A stretch of 18,232 nt of DNA from Treponema sp. (GCA_023231445.1 JALNVF010000058.1:1-18232); one strand, 5' to 3'. Counted from the first letter of the stretch, positions 1 through 8,652 are shown. Notes: generated from the letters alone by a model not told the origin. Numbers and translations: made by a program.

Positions 1-1671
1 AAAATTCTGAGTATTTTTTTCGTATTGTTGTGTTCTGCGGCATTTGCGCTTCCGTCGCAGAAACTTATCCCTGCCGGTCACTGGCTGTATGATTCGATGA
101 CGATGGTAGCCTCGGAAGAACGGAGTGTGTGTCCCGTGCAGAATGCACCGCTTTCTGTTGCTGAAATCCGAAGGTATCTTAGTGAGATAGATCCTGATAC
201 GCTGTCTTCTTCCGGTGTGAAAGAATATGAACGTATTCTGAGCTATCTGAACAGCGGAAATCAGATTGAGATACGGTCGGGAGCCATGACTGTCGGTGCA
301 GCACTGCTGCTGAATCCCGAATTTTATTATAAGTCGAATGATACTATAGACAGGACGTTCCATTATTATTATAAAGACAACGCAGCAACACTGCCTGTTT
401 TCTTTGATGTGGCGGATGCGGTACTGGTAGAAAGCGATTTGTTCGTGGGGAAGAATTATTATGCTTCAGCGGACAGTTCAAGCTGGACGAATATTCCTTT
501 GAGCCATGACGACCTGGAATTTTCTTTTCCCCGGACTGCATATTTAAGTACCGGTATGGAACTGAAAGGTGAACCGTGCATTAATTTTCAGATCGGAAGA
601 ACAGGGTTGTCGATCGGTAATACCCAGACAGACAGTATAGTTCTTTCTCAGAAATTCGAAACGGACGGGTATGCGCAGATTTCTTTTTTTTCACCGGTGT
701 TCCGCTATACGGGCGATGTTGTTCAGGTTGACGTGAACCAGTTTTTATATCTTCATCGTATTGATGTGCATCCGTTCAAATGGATACAGATAGGCCTTCT
801 TGAAGGGACGTTTGTTGACGCGCCGTTTGAGGTACGTTTTTTGAATCCGCTGATGATTATGCACTCGTTCGGTTCATGGGAAGGATACGACAGTTACAAC
901 GAAACGACGGCGGACGGAAGTTCAAAGGATTATCCGGGCGGTTCCCGTGCGTGTGCATATTTTGGCCTGACGTTTGACTGTGCAGTATCAAAATACACCC
1001 GGCTGTACGGATTGTATGCACAGAATGAAATTCAGACGTCGTGGGAAACGCAGGATACATACGGTAAAACTATCCCGGACAGTCTTGGTTTTCAACTGGG
1101 AGAGGAAACAAAACTTCCTTCAAAAGCCGGCGGACACTGGATTATCGGGCTGGAAGTGGTTTATACGAATCCCTGGCTGTATATCAAACAGGATCCTGAA
1201 TGGTCACTTTACCGTTCCCGTCATGATGAGCTTACGGGAGAATACGTAAATACGTGGATCGGTACACAGTTTGGTCCGGATACGATTGCAGGACAGTTCC
1301 GTTTCGGATACGATATGCACGGCAGATGGTCAGTTGAAACGCAGTATCTTTTTCTGTCTCAGGGAGAGAATTCATTTAATCTGTTCGACGACGGACTTGA
1401 CTCAAAAGGAAGGCATACGTATTATCCGTCTGTTGCATGGGAAGACGGGCTGAGTGATTCCGAAGCAATCGCGCTGGCTGAAGCCCTGTCTCCGACCGGC
1501 ATACCGGAATATACCAACCGGATGCTCGTGAAAGGTTCGTATCAGATACTGCCGTGGATGGAACTTTCTTCGCAGGTGGCTGTTTCGTTTGTTTCAAACT
1601 GCGGTCATATTGAGAATAATTTCCAGTGCGGTATTGAATTTGCCAATTCCGTCATGATGACGTTGCAATAA
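1..1671 (+). CDS. Wzi-like outer-membrane beta-barrel protein (5' partial)
   Basis: The frame is open from the first base of the window, and the first codons read as a hydrophobic signal-peptide core (KILSIFFVLLCSAAFA) followed by LPSQ. The true start therefore lies only a few codons upstream of the window. The TTG at 25 is inside the signal peptide and is not a credible start. After a short N-terminal stretch with a helical, leucine-spaced region, the rest is rich in alternating aromatic/polar strands, typical of an outer-membrane barrel. A segment near residue 280 (RFLNPLMIMHSFGSWEG) and later strands such as LYGLYAQNE resemble the capsule-assembly Wzi family. It is followed 16 nt later by a second barrel gene of the same kind, so they are probably cotranscribed. 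The family assignment is by resemblance only. A treponeme-specific porin or adhesin barrel is the alternative. The substrate is unknown. Confidence 0.7.
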   Translation, partial: KILSIFFVLLCSAAFALPSQKLIPAGHWLYDSMTMVASEERSVCPVQNAPLSVAEIRRYLSEIDPDTLSSSGVKEYERILSYLNSGNQIEIRSGAMTVGAALLLNPEFYYKSNDTIDRTFHYYYKDNAATLPVFFDVADAVLVESDLFVGKNYYASADSSSWTNIPLSHDDLEFSFPRTAYLSTGMELKGEPCINFQIGRTGLSIGNTQTDSIVLSQKFETDGYAQISFFSPVFRYTGDVVQVDVNQFLYLHRIDVHPFKWIQIGLLEGTFVDAPFEVRFLNPLMIMHSFGSWEGYDSYNETTADGSSKDYPGGSRACAYFGLTFDCAVSKYTRLYGLYAQNEIQTSWETQDTYGKTIPDSLGFQLGEETKLPSKAGGHWIIGLEVVYTNPWLYIKQDPEWSLYRSRHDELTGEYVNTWIGTQFGPDTIAGQFRFGYDMHGRWSVETQYLFLSQGENSFNLFDDGLDSKGRHTYYPSVAWEDGLSDSEAIALAEALSPTGIPEYTNRMLVKGSYQILPWMELSSQVAVSFVSNCGHIENNFQCGIEFANSVMMTLQ

Positions 1672-1687
1672 TTATTCTGGAGTACTT

Positions 1688-3658
1688 ATGAAAAAGATGT
1701 TTTCTGCTGTTTTGTCCGTTTGTATGTTTTTTATGCTTGGTTCGCCGCTTTGGGCACAGGCATATGCGTCAGTTTCGATCGACAGCCCTCTGTACGGGAT
1801 ACTTGATAAAGCCCAGATGCGCGGACTGTGCAGTCCTCTTCCTGTCGTCAGACCGTATCCGGAAAAGGTTGTTATTACAGCGATTAATGAAATTCTTGCA
1901 TTATCGGATGAATCTGACGTTCCTCTGCTTAAGGATACGGAAATAGAAATTCTTAACGATGCACTGGAACAATTCGACCGGAAACCCGGACTTGACCGTA
2001 TGCGCGGTGCATATTATTACGAGACTTCCGGGAAAGTACGTACGACTTTTGATTTTTCATTCAAACTTGATTCGTTTGCATCGGGCGGATTGTACAGCGA
2101 CAGTGGTGACGATCAGTGGGGGTTTGTTTTAACTCCTACACTCAGTCTTCGCGGAGACGTCGGGGATCATTTATCGTATGATTTCAGTCTGTTCGGTAAT
2201 GCTTCAAGAGCGGTGCTGCAGAATCTGGGATCATACGATATAGGTGCATACTGGTATACTAAAACAACGGCAGAAGATACGGCAAACGGATCCGATACTA
2301 CTAATTATATTACCCGCAGATATATTACGTCGTATGCAAATAAAGCATATTTTCCGTACACTTTTTTCAAAGGATGGGACGGTTCGATGTACAAACTGTC
2401 AAATCTGACTGCAAGCGGACTCGACGGGTGGTGTGACGATCTGGGAGTAGGCTTCGGCATTCATTCTGAAATGACTGCAGGTGTTCTGGATGATAAACTG
2501 CAAGTCCGTTTCGGACGGATTTATCGTGAATGGGCGGCAATGGATGAAGGTTCCAGCCTGGTTCTGAGTAATTATGCGCATCCGTTTCTTGCCCTTGAAA
2601 CGCAGATTACTCCGGTAAAGTGGTTTTCTATTTCTTCTCTTACGGGAATTCTTGAATTTCCGAACAGTGACTATATAGTAGGCGACGCATATAACTGTTC
2701 CACAGATTATACAGATTACTCGAATGCGGCTTTTTTTCAGAATGCGTATTCCATCTCTATGATCGAAACTAATTTTAAATATGTTCACTTTGATTTCGGA
2801 TCTACTTCCGTATGGCCGAAACGTTTTGATCTTGGTTATTTTGACTCGCTCATGAATTCGGTAATCTATCAGAACAATATTGGTGATTACGATAATATTG
2901 CAATTTTTGCTGATCTTAAACTGCAGTATCCCGGTGCAGGATATATATGGGGATCGCTCTTCCTTGACGAATTTAACGGACTTAGCTCAGTGAGCGGGCT
3001 TCGCAGTGATTTTGTTCATGCAACGCGTGATATGTACGCAACCCAGGTTGGAACAAAAGTGTGTATTCCGTGGCTTCCGTTTGCTACGTTGTCGTGCCGG
3101 TACACAAAAGTGGAACCGTACTGTTATACTCATCAGGCTATTAATTACACTCCCTGGTATACCCACTATATTTCCGAATCGTATATGAATGCAGGCGAAT
3201 GTATCGGGTACTATCTCCCCCCGAATTCCGATGAGGTTAATATCCGCTTCGAATCATCGCCGCTTGCAAATCTTGCGGCTCATCTTGAATATCAGTTCAT
3301 ACGGCATGGTGCGGAATACGGTTCCCAGGCGGTGAACGGAAGTTCCATATATTCAGAACTTGATCCCTGTATTCTGGGCGGAAGCCGTGATGATTTGAAA
3401 AAGTATTTTCTGCACGACGGTGCGTATCAGTGGATACACGTCATAAAAGTCGGTTCGGACTGGTCTTTAAAGCGTTTTAAAATACCCGTTACGCTTTATT
3501 CCGAGGTTGGTTTTTATTACAGTTATTATACTGTTCTTGACGATGACAGTTATGCAAATAACAATGCCAGCTACGACTATCACGTTGCGGACGATAAAAG
3601 CGAATATCCGTCCGAATCCGGATTTATCATTTCCGGTGGTATAAAACTGTTTTTTTGA
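1688..3658 (+). CDS. Wzi-like outer-membrane beta-barrel protein
   Basis: A 656-aa exported protein. The ATG at 1688 is preceded by GGAG at 1679-1682 and opens a clear signal peptide (MKKMFSAVLSVCMFFMLG, likely cleaved after LWA near residue 23). Residues about 28-95 form a helical N-terminal domain with a proline-rich turn (VVRPYPEK). The remainder is strand-rich and aromatic-rich and ends in IKLFF, the terminal phenylalanine usual for BAM-inserted barrels. Around residues 397-430 there is a run with NIGDYDNIAIFADL followed by GSLFLDEF, closely resembling the conserved DN...DEF strands of the capsule-assembly Wzi family. It sits 16 nt after another barrel gene and is closed by a strong terminator. 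It is probably an outer-membrane protein handling surface polysaccharide or acting as a pore. The precise role cannot be read from sequence, and most treponemes lack a classical capsule. Confidence 0.75.
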   Translation: MKKMFSAVLSVCMFFMLGSPLWAQAYASVSIDSPLYGILDKAQMRGLCSPLPVVRPYPEKVVITAINEILALSDESDVPLLKDTEIEILNDALEQFDRKPGLDRMRGAYYYETSGKVRTTFDFSFKLDSFASGGLYSDSGDDQWGFVLTPTLSLRGDVGDHLSYDFSLFGNASRAVLQNLGSYDIGAYWYTKTTAEDTANGSDTTNYITRRYITSYANKAYFPYTFFKGWDGSMYKLSNLTASGLDGWCDDLGVGFGIHSEMTAGVLDDKLQVRFGRIYREWAAMDEGSSLVLSNYAHPFLALETQITPVKWFSISSLTGILEFPNSDYIVGDAYNCSTDYTDYSNAAFFQNAYSISMIETNFKYVHFDFGSTSVWPKRFDLGYFDSLMNSVIYQNNIGDYDNIAIFADLKLQYPGAGYIWGSLFLDEFNGLSSVSGLRSDFVHATRDMYATQVGTKVCIPWLPFATLSCRYTKVEPYCYTHQAINYTPWYTHYISESYMNAGECIGYYLPPNSDEVNIRFESSPLANLAAHLEYQFIRHGAEYGSQAVNGSSIYSELDPCILGGSRDDLKKYFLHDGAYQWIHVIKVGSDWSLKRFKIPVTLYSEVGFYYSYYTVLDDDSYANNNASYDYHVADDKSEYPSESGFIISGGIKLFF

Positions 3659-3680
3659 TCTTTTTTAGAGAATGACGATT

Positions 3681-3712
3681 AAAAATACCGGTCTGACGGC
3701 CGGTATTTTTTT
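3681..3712 (+). terminator. Intrinsic terminator after the two barrel genes
   Basis: A perfect 11-bp inverted repeat (AAAAATACCGG at 3681-3691 and CCGGTATTTTT at 3700-3710), extendable by a T-G and a C-G pair to leave a TGAC loop, runs into a T tract ending at 3712. It lies 22 nt after the stop of the second barrel gene. Its T tract overlaps the -35 box of the glpK promoter. Confidence 0.9.
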
Positions 3713-3739
3713 GCCAGATTACACTTTCAGTGGTAAAAT
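3711..3739 (+). promoter_or_regulatory. Sigma70-type promoter for the glycerol operon
   Basis: TTGCCA at 3711-3716 and TAAAAT at 3734-3739 are separated by exactly 17 nt, a good match to the sigma70 consensus. Transcription would start near 3746, giving a leader of about 20 nt before the glpK TTG codon. The -35 box begins inside the T-run of the preceding terminator. No convincing operator was found. Confidence 0.75.
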
Positions 3740-3766
3740 AGAGTCTGCAACAGCGGAGGTCCTATT

Positions 3767-5266
3767 TTGCCTGAGAAAAAATACATCGTTGCACTTGACC
3801 AGGGAACGACATCGTCCCGTGCTGTCATATTCAATAAAAGTGCGAAAAAAATTGCATCTGCACAGCAGGAATTCAAACAGTATTATCCGCAGCCCGGATG
3901 GGTTGAACACGACGCGGAGGAATTATTTCTGTGCCAGCTGTCGGTTCTTAAGGAAGCCGTACAGGAAGCTCACATAGAGCCAGATCAGATTGCAGCTCTC
4001 GGTATTACTAATCAGCGCGAAACTGTCGTTTTATGGGATAAACATACCGGAAAACCTGTATACCATGCAATCGTCTGGCAGTGCAGGCGTACGGCATCAC
4101 TGGCGGACGAACTTATTATGGACGGCCAGGGAGACGTCATACGTGCAAAAACCGGTCTGCTTCCCGATGCCTATTTTTCCGGAACAAAGATCAAGTGGAT
4201 ACTCGATAATGTTCCGGGGGTAAAGAAAAAGGCAGACAACGGTGATCTGCTTGCAGGAACAATTGATACATGGCTTGTCTGGAAACTCAGCGGTGGAAAA
4301 TGTCATATTACTGACTATACGAATGCCTGCAGGACGATGCTTTTCAATATTCATTCGCTGCAGTGGGATGATGATCTTCTGAAGCTGCTCGGTATTCCGC
4401 GCAGCATTCTTCCCAAGGTCAGGGATTCCTCGTGTGTGTATACAACTACTGATAAAAATGTCTGTGGGTTTGAGGTTCCGGTCGCGTCTGTTATAGGAGA
4501 TCAGCAGGCTGCGCTTTTCGGACAGGGCTGCTGCTCATCAGGCGAAACAAAATCGACATATGGGACGGGCTGCTTCCTTCTGATGAATACAGGGACAGTA
4601 CCTGTTGAATCTACTCATAAATTGCTGACGACGATTGCACTTGGGAAGAACGGACGGATAACGTATGCGCTTGAGGGGAGTGTATTTATCGGGGGAGCCG
4701 TCATAAAATGGCTCAGAGACGAACTGGGACTTATCAAAAACGCGCATGAATGTGATCTTCTTGCAGAAAGTGTTCCTGATTCGAACGGCGTGATTCTTGT
4801 ACCTGCTTTTACCGGTCTGGGGGCTCCTTACTGGGATCCGTATGCGCGCGGTACGATCGTCGGGCTTACCCGCGGTGTTAATAAAGCCCATATCTGCCGG
4901 GCCGCACTTGAGGCAATCGCATATCAGGTAAAAGATGAACTTGAATGTATGAAAGAAGATGCTGCCCGTGAAATTTCGTCGGTAAAAGTCGACGGAGGTG
5001 CGTGTGTCAGCGATATCATGATGCAGTTTCAGTCGGACATTCTTAATACGCCCGTATACCGTCCTAAAAATGTAGAGACGACAGCAACCGGAGCAGCTTT
5101 TCTTGCAGGGCTTGCGGTAGGTTACTGGAAAGATGAAAAAGAACTTCTTGATTTTTGGAAGATTGACCATATATTCACACCGGAGATGGAAAATTCAAAG
5201 AGAAGCAGTTTGTATGGTCAATGGAAACTTGCAGTTGAGCGCGCAAAAAACTGGGTGAGGAATTAG
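3767..5266 (+). CDS. glpK: Glycerol kinase
   Basis: A 499-aa FGGY-family kinase of standard length that phosphorylates glycerol with ATP to sn-glycerol-3-phosphate in the cytoplasm. The start is a TTG at 3767, chosen because GGAGG (3755-3759) sits 7 nt upstream and the protein then begins PEKKYIVALDQGTTSSRAV with the canonical phosphate-binding loop at residues 11-16. Other hallmarks are GWVEHD (44-49), GITNQRET (79-86), GDQQAALFGQ with the catalytic-base Asp245, YGTGCF (265-270), GLGAPYWDP and a C-terminal ATGAAFLAG. The loop equivalent to the HPr-phosphorylated histidine of Gram-positive enzymes reads TDKNVCG and has no histidine, so control by PTS phosphorylation is unlikely. The adenosine-site segment GGACVSDIMMQFQ has SD where NN is common. 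It is first in a four-gene operon, and the next gene starts 7 nt after its stop. Confidence 0.97.
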   Translation: MPEKKYIVALDQGTTSSRAVIFNKSAKKIASAQQEFKQYYPQPGWVEHDAEELFLCQLSVLKEAVQEAHIEPDQIAALGITNQRETVVLWDKHTGKPVYHAIVWQCRRTASLADELIMDGQGDVIRAKTGLLPDAYFSGTKIKWILDNVPGVKKKADNGDLLAGTIDTWLVWKLSGGKCHITDYTNACRTMLFNIHSLQWDDDLLKLLGIPRSILPKVRDSSCVYTTTDKNVCGFEVPVASVIGDQQAALFGQGCCSSGETKSTYGTGCFLLMNTGTVPVESTHKLLTTIALGKNGRITYALEGSVFIGGAVIKWLRDELGLIKNAHECDLLAESVPDSNGVILVPAFTGLGAPYWDPYARGTIVGLTRGVNKAHICRAALEAIAYQVKDELECMKEDAAREISSVKVDGGACVSDIMMQFQSDILNTPVYRPKNVETTATGAAFLAGLAVGYWKDEKELLDFWKIDHIFTPEMENSKRSSLYGQWKLAVERAKNWVRN

Positions 5267-5273
5267 AGGTCAG

Positions 5274-6785
5274 ATGACGGATATACTATATGATGCGGTT
5301 GTAATAGGAGCGGGTATTACCGGTTCCTGTATTGCACGGGAACTTACAAAAACAGCGGCCAAAGTTCTACTTATTGAAAAGGAAAACGATGTGTCGTGCG
5401 GCAGTTCGAAGGCAAATTCCGGGATTATTCACGGAGGATACGATCCTGTACCGGGAACATTAATGGCTCGTTTTAATGTCCGGGGCAGTTCGTTATATCC
5501 GGAACTTGCGCAGAAACTTAATTTCGACTATAAGAGGACAGGTTCGCTTGTTATTGCATTCGATGAGAAAAAGAAAGTTCTGCTGAATACGCTTTTTGAA
5601 CAGGGCCGTGCAAACGGGGTAAAAGAACTGCGTATTGTGGACAGTGATGAGCTTCACGAAATGGAGCCAAAGCTCGGACAGAATGCACTTGCTGCCTTGT
5701 ATTCGCCGACGGCAGGAATCGTGAGCCCGTACAAAGCGACTTGGGCGTTTGCGGAAAGTGCTGTCATTAACGGTGCGGAGTTTATGCGCAATACGTCAGT
5801 TCATAAGATCAAAAAAGACGGAAGTATTTTTATTGTTCATACCGGACACGGCGATATCAGGGCACGGTTTGTCATAAATGCGGCGGGCGTCGCGGCTGAT
5901 AAAATAAGTGCGATGGCCGGTGCACGCAGATTTGTTATAAAACAGCGGCGAGGAGAATACTGCCTGCTTGATAATAAATGTTGTTCTCTTGTGAATCATG
6001 TACTGTTCCAGACTCCGACAGAGCTTGGCAAGGGGGTTCTCATAACCCGGACAGTTGACGGTAACATCCTTATAGGACCGAGCGCCGATGATCAGAATGA
6101 GGACATGTATGAATACAAGGGAACGACTGCATCATCGCAGTCTGATATACTTGCAAAAGCATCTCTGACTATTCCCGATATTCCACGCGGCAATATCATC
6201 AATTCTTTTGCCGGAGTTCGTGCTGTTGCATATACAGCCGGTAACGCCGGAATGGCTGATCACCCGGTGAATGATTTTATTGTTGAGGAAGATGCTGCCG
6301 TTAATGGTTTTTTTACTGCCGGCGGGATCTGTTCTCCGGGGCTGTCGGCAGCGCCGGCAATAGCAGAATATATGCTGGAACTGCTCGGAAAAGCAGGGCT
6401 TGATACAAAAAAGCGTTCTGACTTTATTGAAGAACGTAAAGGAATCATTGCATTTGGTTCAGCCGATACAAAAACAAAGTTGCAGCTTATAAAACAGAAT
6501 CCGCTGTACGGTCAGATTATCTGCCGCTGCGAAACGGTAACCGAAGCAGAGATAGTACAGGCTGTCCATTCTCCGCTGGGGGCCCGTGATCTTGACGGCA
6601 TAAAGCGGCGTACGCGTGCCGGTATGGGGAGGTGTCAGAGCGGATTCTGTTCGCCTCGTGTGACGGAAATACTTTCGCGTGAAATGCATATTCCCATGAC
6701 TTCGGTGACTAAAAAGGGAGGTACCTCGTTTGTACTGGACGGGAAAACCCGCGAAATCTCCGGCCCGGGAGGAAATGCAGAATGA
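5274..6785 (+). CDS. GlpA-like FAD-dependent glycerol-3-phosphate dehydrogenase with BFD [2Fe-2S] domain
   Basis: A 503-aa flavoprotein of the DAO/GlpA family, predicted to oxidise glycerol-3-phosphate to dihydroxyacetone phosphate. The N terminus has the FAD-binding Rossmann motif VVIGAGITGSCIAREL (about residues 9-24), then the acidic strand end LLIEKE and SSKANSGIIHGGY. The C-terminal region carries a BFD-like iron-sulfur ligand set, Cys417 and Cys419 (CRCE), Cys454 and Cys459 (CQSGFC), spaced C-x-C-x34-C-x4-C. The ATG at 5274 is preceded by AGAGG at 5265-5269. Its stop overlaps the next start in an ATGA, so the two are probably translationally coupled. It is shorter than a GlpA fused to further modules, and no GlpB or GlpC gene is nearby. 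Substrate assignment rests on the adjacent glpK. A related 2-hydroxyacid or amino-acid oxidase is the alternative. Confidence 0.87.
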   Translation: MTDILYDAVVIGAGITGSCIARELTKTAAKVLLIEKENDVSCGSSKANSGIIHGGYDPVPGTLMARFNVRGSSLYPELAQKLNFDYKRTGSLVIAFDEKKKVLLNTLFEQGRANGVKELRIVDSDELHEMEPKLGQNALAALYSPTAGIVSPYKATWAFAESAVINGAEFMRNTSVHKIKKDGSIFIVHTGHGDIRARFVINAAGVAADKISAMAGARRFVIKQRRGEYCLLDNKCCSLVNHVLFQTPTELGKGVLITRTVDGNILIGPSADDQNEDMYEYKGTTASSQSDILAKASLTIPDIPRGNIINSFAGVRAVAYTAGNAGMADHPVNDFIVEEDAAVNGFFTAGGICSPGLSAAPAIAEYMLELLGKAGLDTKKRSDFIEERKGIIAFGSADTKTKLQLIKQNPLYGQIICRCETVTEAEIVQAVHSPLGARDLDGIKRRTRAGMGRCQSGFCSPRVTEILSREMHIPMTSVTKKGGTSFVLDGKTREISGPGGNAE

Positions 6786-8197
6786 GTGAAAAAATATATG
6801 ATGTAGTAATAGTCGGAGGCGGCCCGGCAGGTCTAGCGGCTGCAGTTTCGGCATATGACAATGGAGCAGGAAAAGTGCTCATTCTGGAACGTGATTCGCG
6901 GCTTGGGGGCATTCTGCTTCAATGTATACATAATGGTTTTGGTCTTCACTATTTCGGAGAAGAACTTACCGGTCCTGAATATGCCGGTCGTTTCGTAAAA
7001 CAGGTAAAAGAACGGGCAATTGACTATAAAGTAAATACGATGGTTGTTTCGATCGACAAGACCGCTGATTTTGAAGAAGCGGGCCTTTCCGTTACTTTTG
7101 CTGCAGGTGGTACGGAGCATGTGGTTACTGCAATGAATTCTACGGACGGACTTATGTTTCTTCGTACCTATTCAGTAATTTTTGCGACAGGATGCCGCGA
7201 ACGTACCCGGGGTGCTCTTGTTATTCCGGGTACACGGCCTGCAGGAATTTTTACAGCCGGTTCAGCTCAGCGTTTCGTTAATATCGACGGTTATTTGCCC
7301 GGCAGAAAAATTGTAATACTTGGTTCAGGTGACATAGGTCTTATTATGGCGCGTCGTCTGACCCTGGAAGGCTGCGACGTAAAGCTTGTCTGCGAAGTTA
7401 TGCCGTATTCAGCCGGATTGAACAGAAATATGACACAATGCCTTGAGAATTTTCATATTCCCCTTAAGCTTAGCACGACTGTTACTGAGATTCACGGGCG
7501 GGAAAGGGTTCAGGGGGTGACGATTACAAAAGTTGATGCAGACAGAATACCTGTTGCCGGAACGGAAGAATTTATTGCATGCGATACGCTGCTTCTCTCG
7601 GTTGGCCTTATTCCCGAAAATGAAGTGAGTGCCGGTACGGGCATCCATATGGATCCTGTAACCAAGGGACCTTCTGTAAATCAGCGGATGGAAACTTCTG
7701 TACCCGGTATTTTTGCATGCGGAAATGCCGTCCATGTACACGATCTGGTGGATTTTGTGACAAATTCAAGTCTGCTTGCCGGAAGATGTGCTGCGGTATA
7801 TGCTCTTGAAACAGAAGGGGTGGGGCGTTCTGTTCCGTGTCACAATCCTGCAGTAAGCAGTCAGGCTCCCGTTATTATTCCTGTGCGTCCCGGCAATCGT
7901 GTCCGTTATACGGTACCACAGCAGATAGACGTTGACGATGCATTTAAAGCCGTGATTCAGGAGGTACGAGAGGGGGCTTCTGAAATTCCCAAAATACAGA
8001 TAATGTTCCGCAGTACGGATGTATACCGAAATGTAACAATTTCCGTCTATAACGGAAATGACCGAATTTATATGAAGAAGGTGCGCATAGTCCGTCCCGG
8101 AGAGATGCAGACTGCGGAAATCCCTGTATCTTCATTGGTTAACGTGACGGTGCCGCTTACCGTTTCAATAGAAACACCGGAGGACATGATAGACTGA
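6782..8197 (+). CDS. FAD/NAD(P)-dependent oxidoreductase of the glycerol operon
   Basis: A 471-aa protein of the pyridine nucleotide-disulfide oxidoreductase superfamily. It has two dinucleotide-binding motifs: VVIVGGGPAGLAAAV near residues 8-22 for FAD, and VILGSGDIGLIMARR near 178-192 for a second nucleotide. A conserved CIHNGFG (Cys48) follows the FAD site, FATGC lies near 134-138, and GIFACGNAVHVHD near 310 marks the FAD tail. The last ~90 residues form a strand-rich extension not expected in a minimal reductase. Its ATG lies in an ATGA overlap with the GlpA-like gene, implying stoichiometric production. By known families and position it likely takes electrons from the GlpA-like subunit and passes them to NAD(P) or another acceptor. 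The acceptor is inference. It has no CxxC redox disulfide near the FAD motif, so it is not a thioredoxin reductase. Confidence 0.87.
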   Translation: MSEKIYDVVIVGGGPAGLAAAVSAYDNGAGKVLILERDSRLGGILLQCIHNGFGLHYFGEELTGPEYAGRFVKQVKERAIDYKVNTMVVSIDKTADFEEAGLSVTFAAGGTEHVVTAMNSTDGLMFLRTYSVIFATGCRERTRGALVIPGTRPAGIFTAGSAQRFVNIDGYLPGRKIVILGSGDIGLIMARRLTLEGCDVKLVCEVMPYSAGLNRNMTQCLENFHIPLKLSTTVTEIHGRERVQGVTITKVDADRIPVAGTEEFIACDTLLLSVGLIPENEVSAGTGIHMDPVTKGPSVNQRMETSVPGIFACGNAVHVHDLVDFVTNSSLLAGRCAAVYALETEGVGRSVPCHNPAVSSQAPVIIPVRPGNRVRYTVPQQIDVDDAFKAVIQEVREGASEIPKIQIMFRSTDVYRNVTISVYNGNDRIYMKKVRIVRPGEMQTAEIPVSSLVNVTVPLTVSIETPEDMID

Positions 8198-8201
8198 TCT
8201 T

Positions 8202-8588
8202 ATGGAAATAAACGAAAAAAAAACTATGACATGCATTATCTGCCCGATGGGGTGCCAGCTTGAAGTAACACGAATACAGGAAACGGGAGAAATACCCGTG
8301 TATTCGGTAACCGGTAATACCTGTCCCCGCGGAGAAGCATATGCACAGAAAGAATTAACGAATCCGACCAGAACACTTACGTGTACCATTGCGGTCAGCG
8401 GCGGGGACCGCCGTCTTGTAGCGGCAAAATCGAAAATCGAAGTACCGCGTGATTTACAGCTAGCCTGTATGCAGGTGATACGGAGAATTTCGGTAAAAGC
8501 GCCTGTTAAAACAGGTGATGTTTTATATGAAGATATATTGAATACAGGCGCGGATATTGTTGCATGTGATGATGTAGAATCTAAGTGA
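8202..8588 (+). CDS. DUF1667 four-cysteine protein
   Basis: A 128-aa cytoplasmic protein with MTCIICPMGCQLEVT near the N terminus and TCPRGEAYA about 25 residues later. This gives a C-x2-C-x3-C...C ligand set that could hold a [4Fe-4S] cluster, similar to the N-terminal cluster motif of molybdopterin oxidoreductases. It matches the uncharacterised DUF1667 family, which I recall repeatedly next to glpK and FAD oxidoreductases in Firmicutes and Thermotogae. It begins 4 nt after the preceding stop. The best Shine-Dalgarno (GGAGG, 8179-8183) is 18 nt upstream of the ATG, unusually far, so coupling to the upstream gene probably matters. An in-frame TAG at 8190 excludes an earlier start. It probably acts as an electron-transfer partner in the G3P oxidising complex, which is inferred. 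It is the last gene before the shared terminator. Confidence 0.85.
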   Translation: MEINEKKTMTCIICPMGCQLEVTRIQETGEIPVYSVTGNTCPRGEAYAQKELTNPTRTLTCTIAVSGGDRRLVAAKSKIEVPRDLQLACMQVIRRISVKAPVKTGDVLYEDILNTGADIVACDDVESK

Positions 8589-8652
8589 ATTACGTAATAA
8601 CGAACAGATTTATGTTTTATGCAGTGAAATGAACTGTATATCTTTCAGAGCA

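Noticed and set aside
25..27. TTG at 25 as the start of the first gene.
   Set aside because: The frame is open to base 1 and the upstream codons continue the signal peptide, so the real start is outside the window.
3719..3737. Imperfect palindrome (TACACT-TTC-AGTGGTA) between the -35 and -10 boxes of the glpK promoter.
   Set aside because: Only four contiguous pairs with a bulge, too weak to call an operator.
4538..5170. A 210-codon open frame on the minus strand opposite glpK.
   Set aside because: It is antisense to a well-supported kinase, has no ribosome site or family motif, and its composition reflects the complement of glpK codons.
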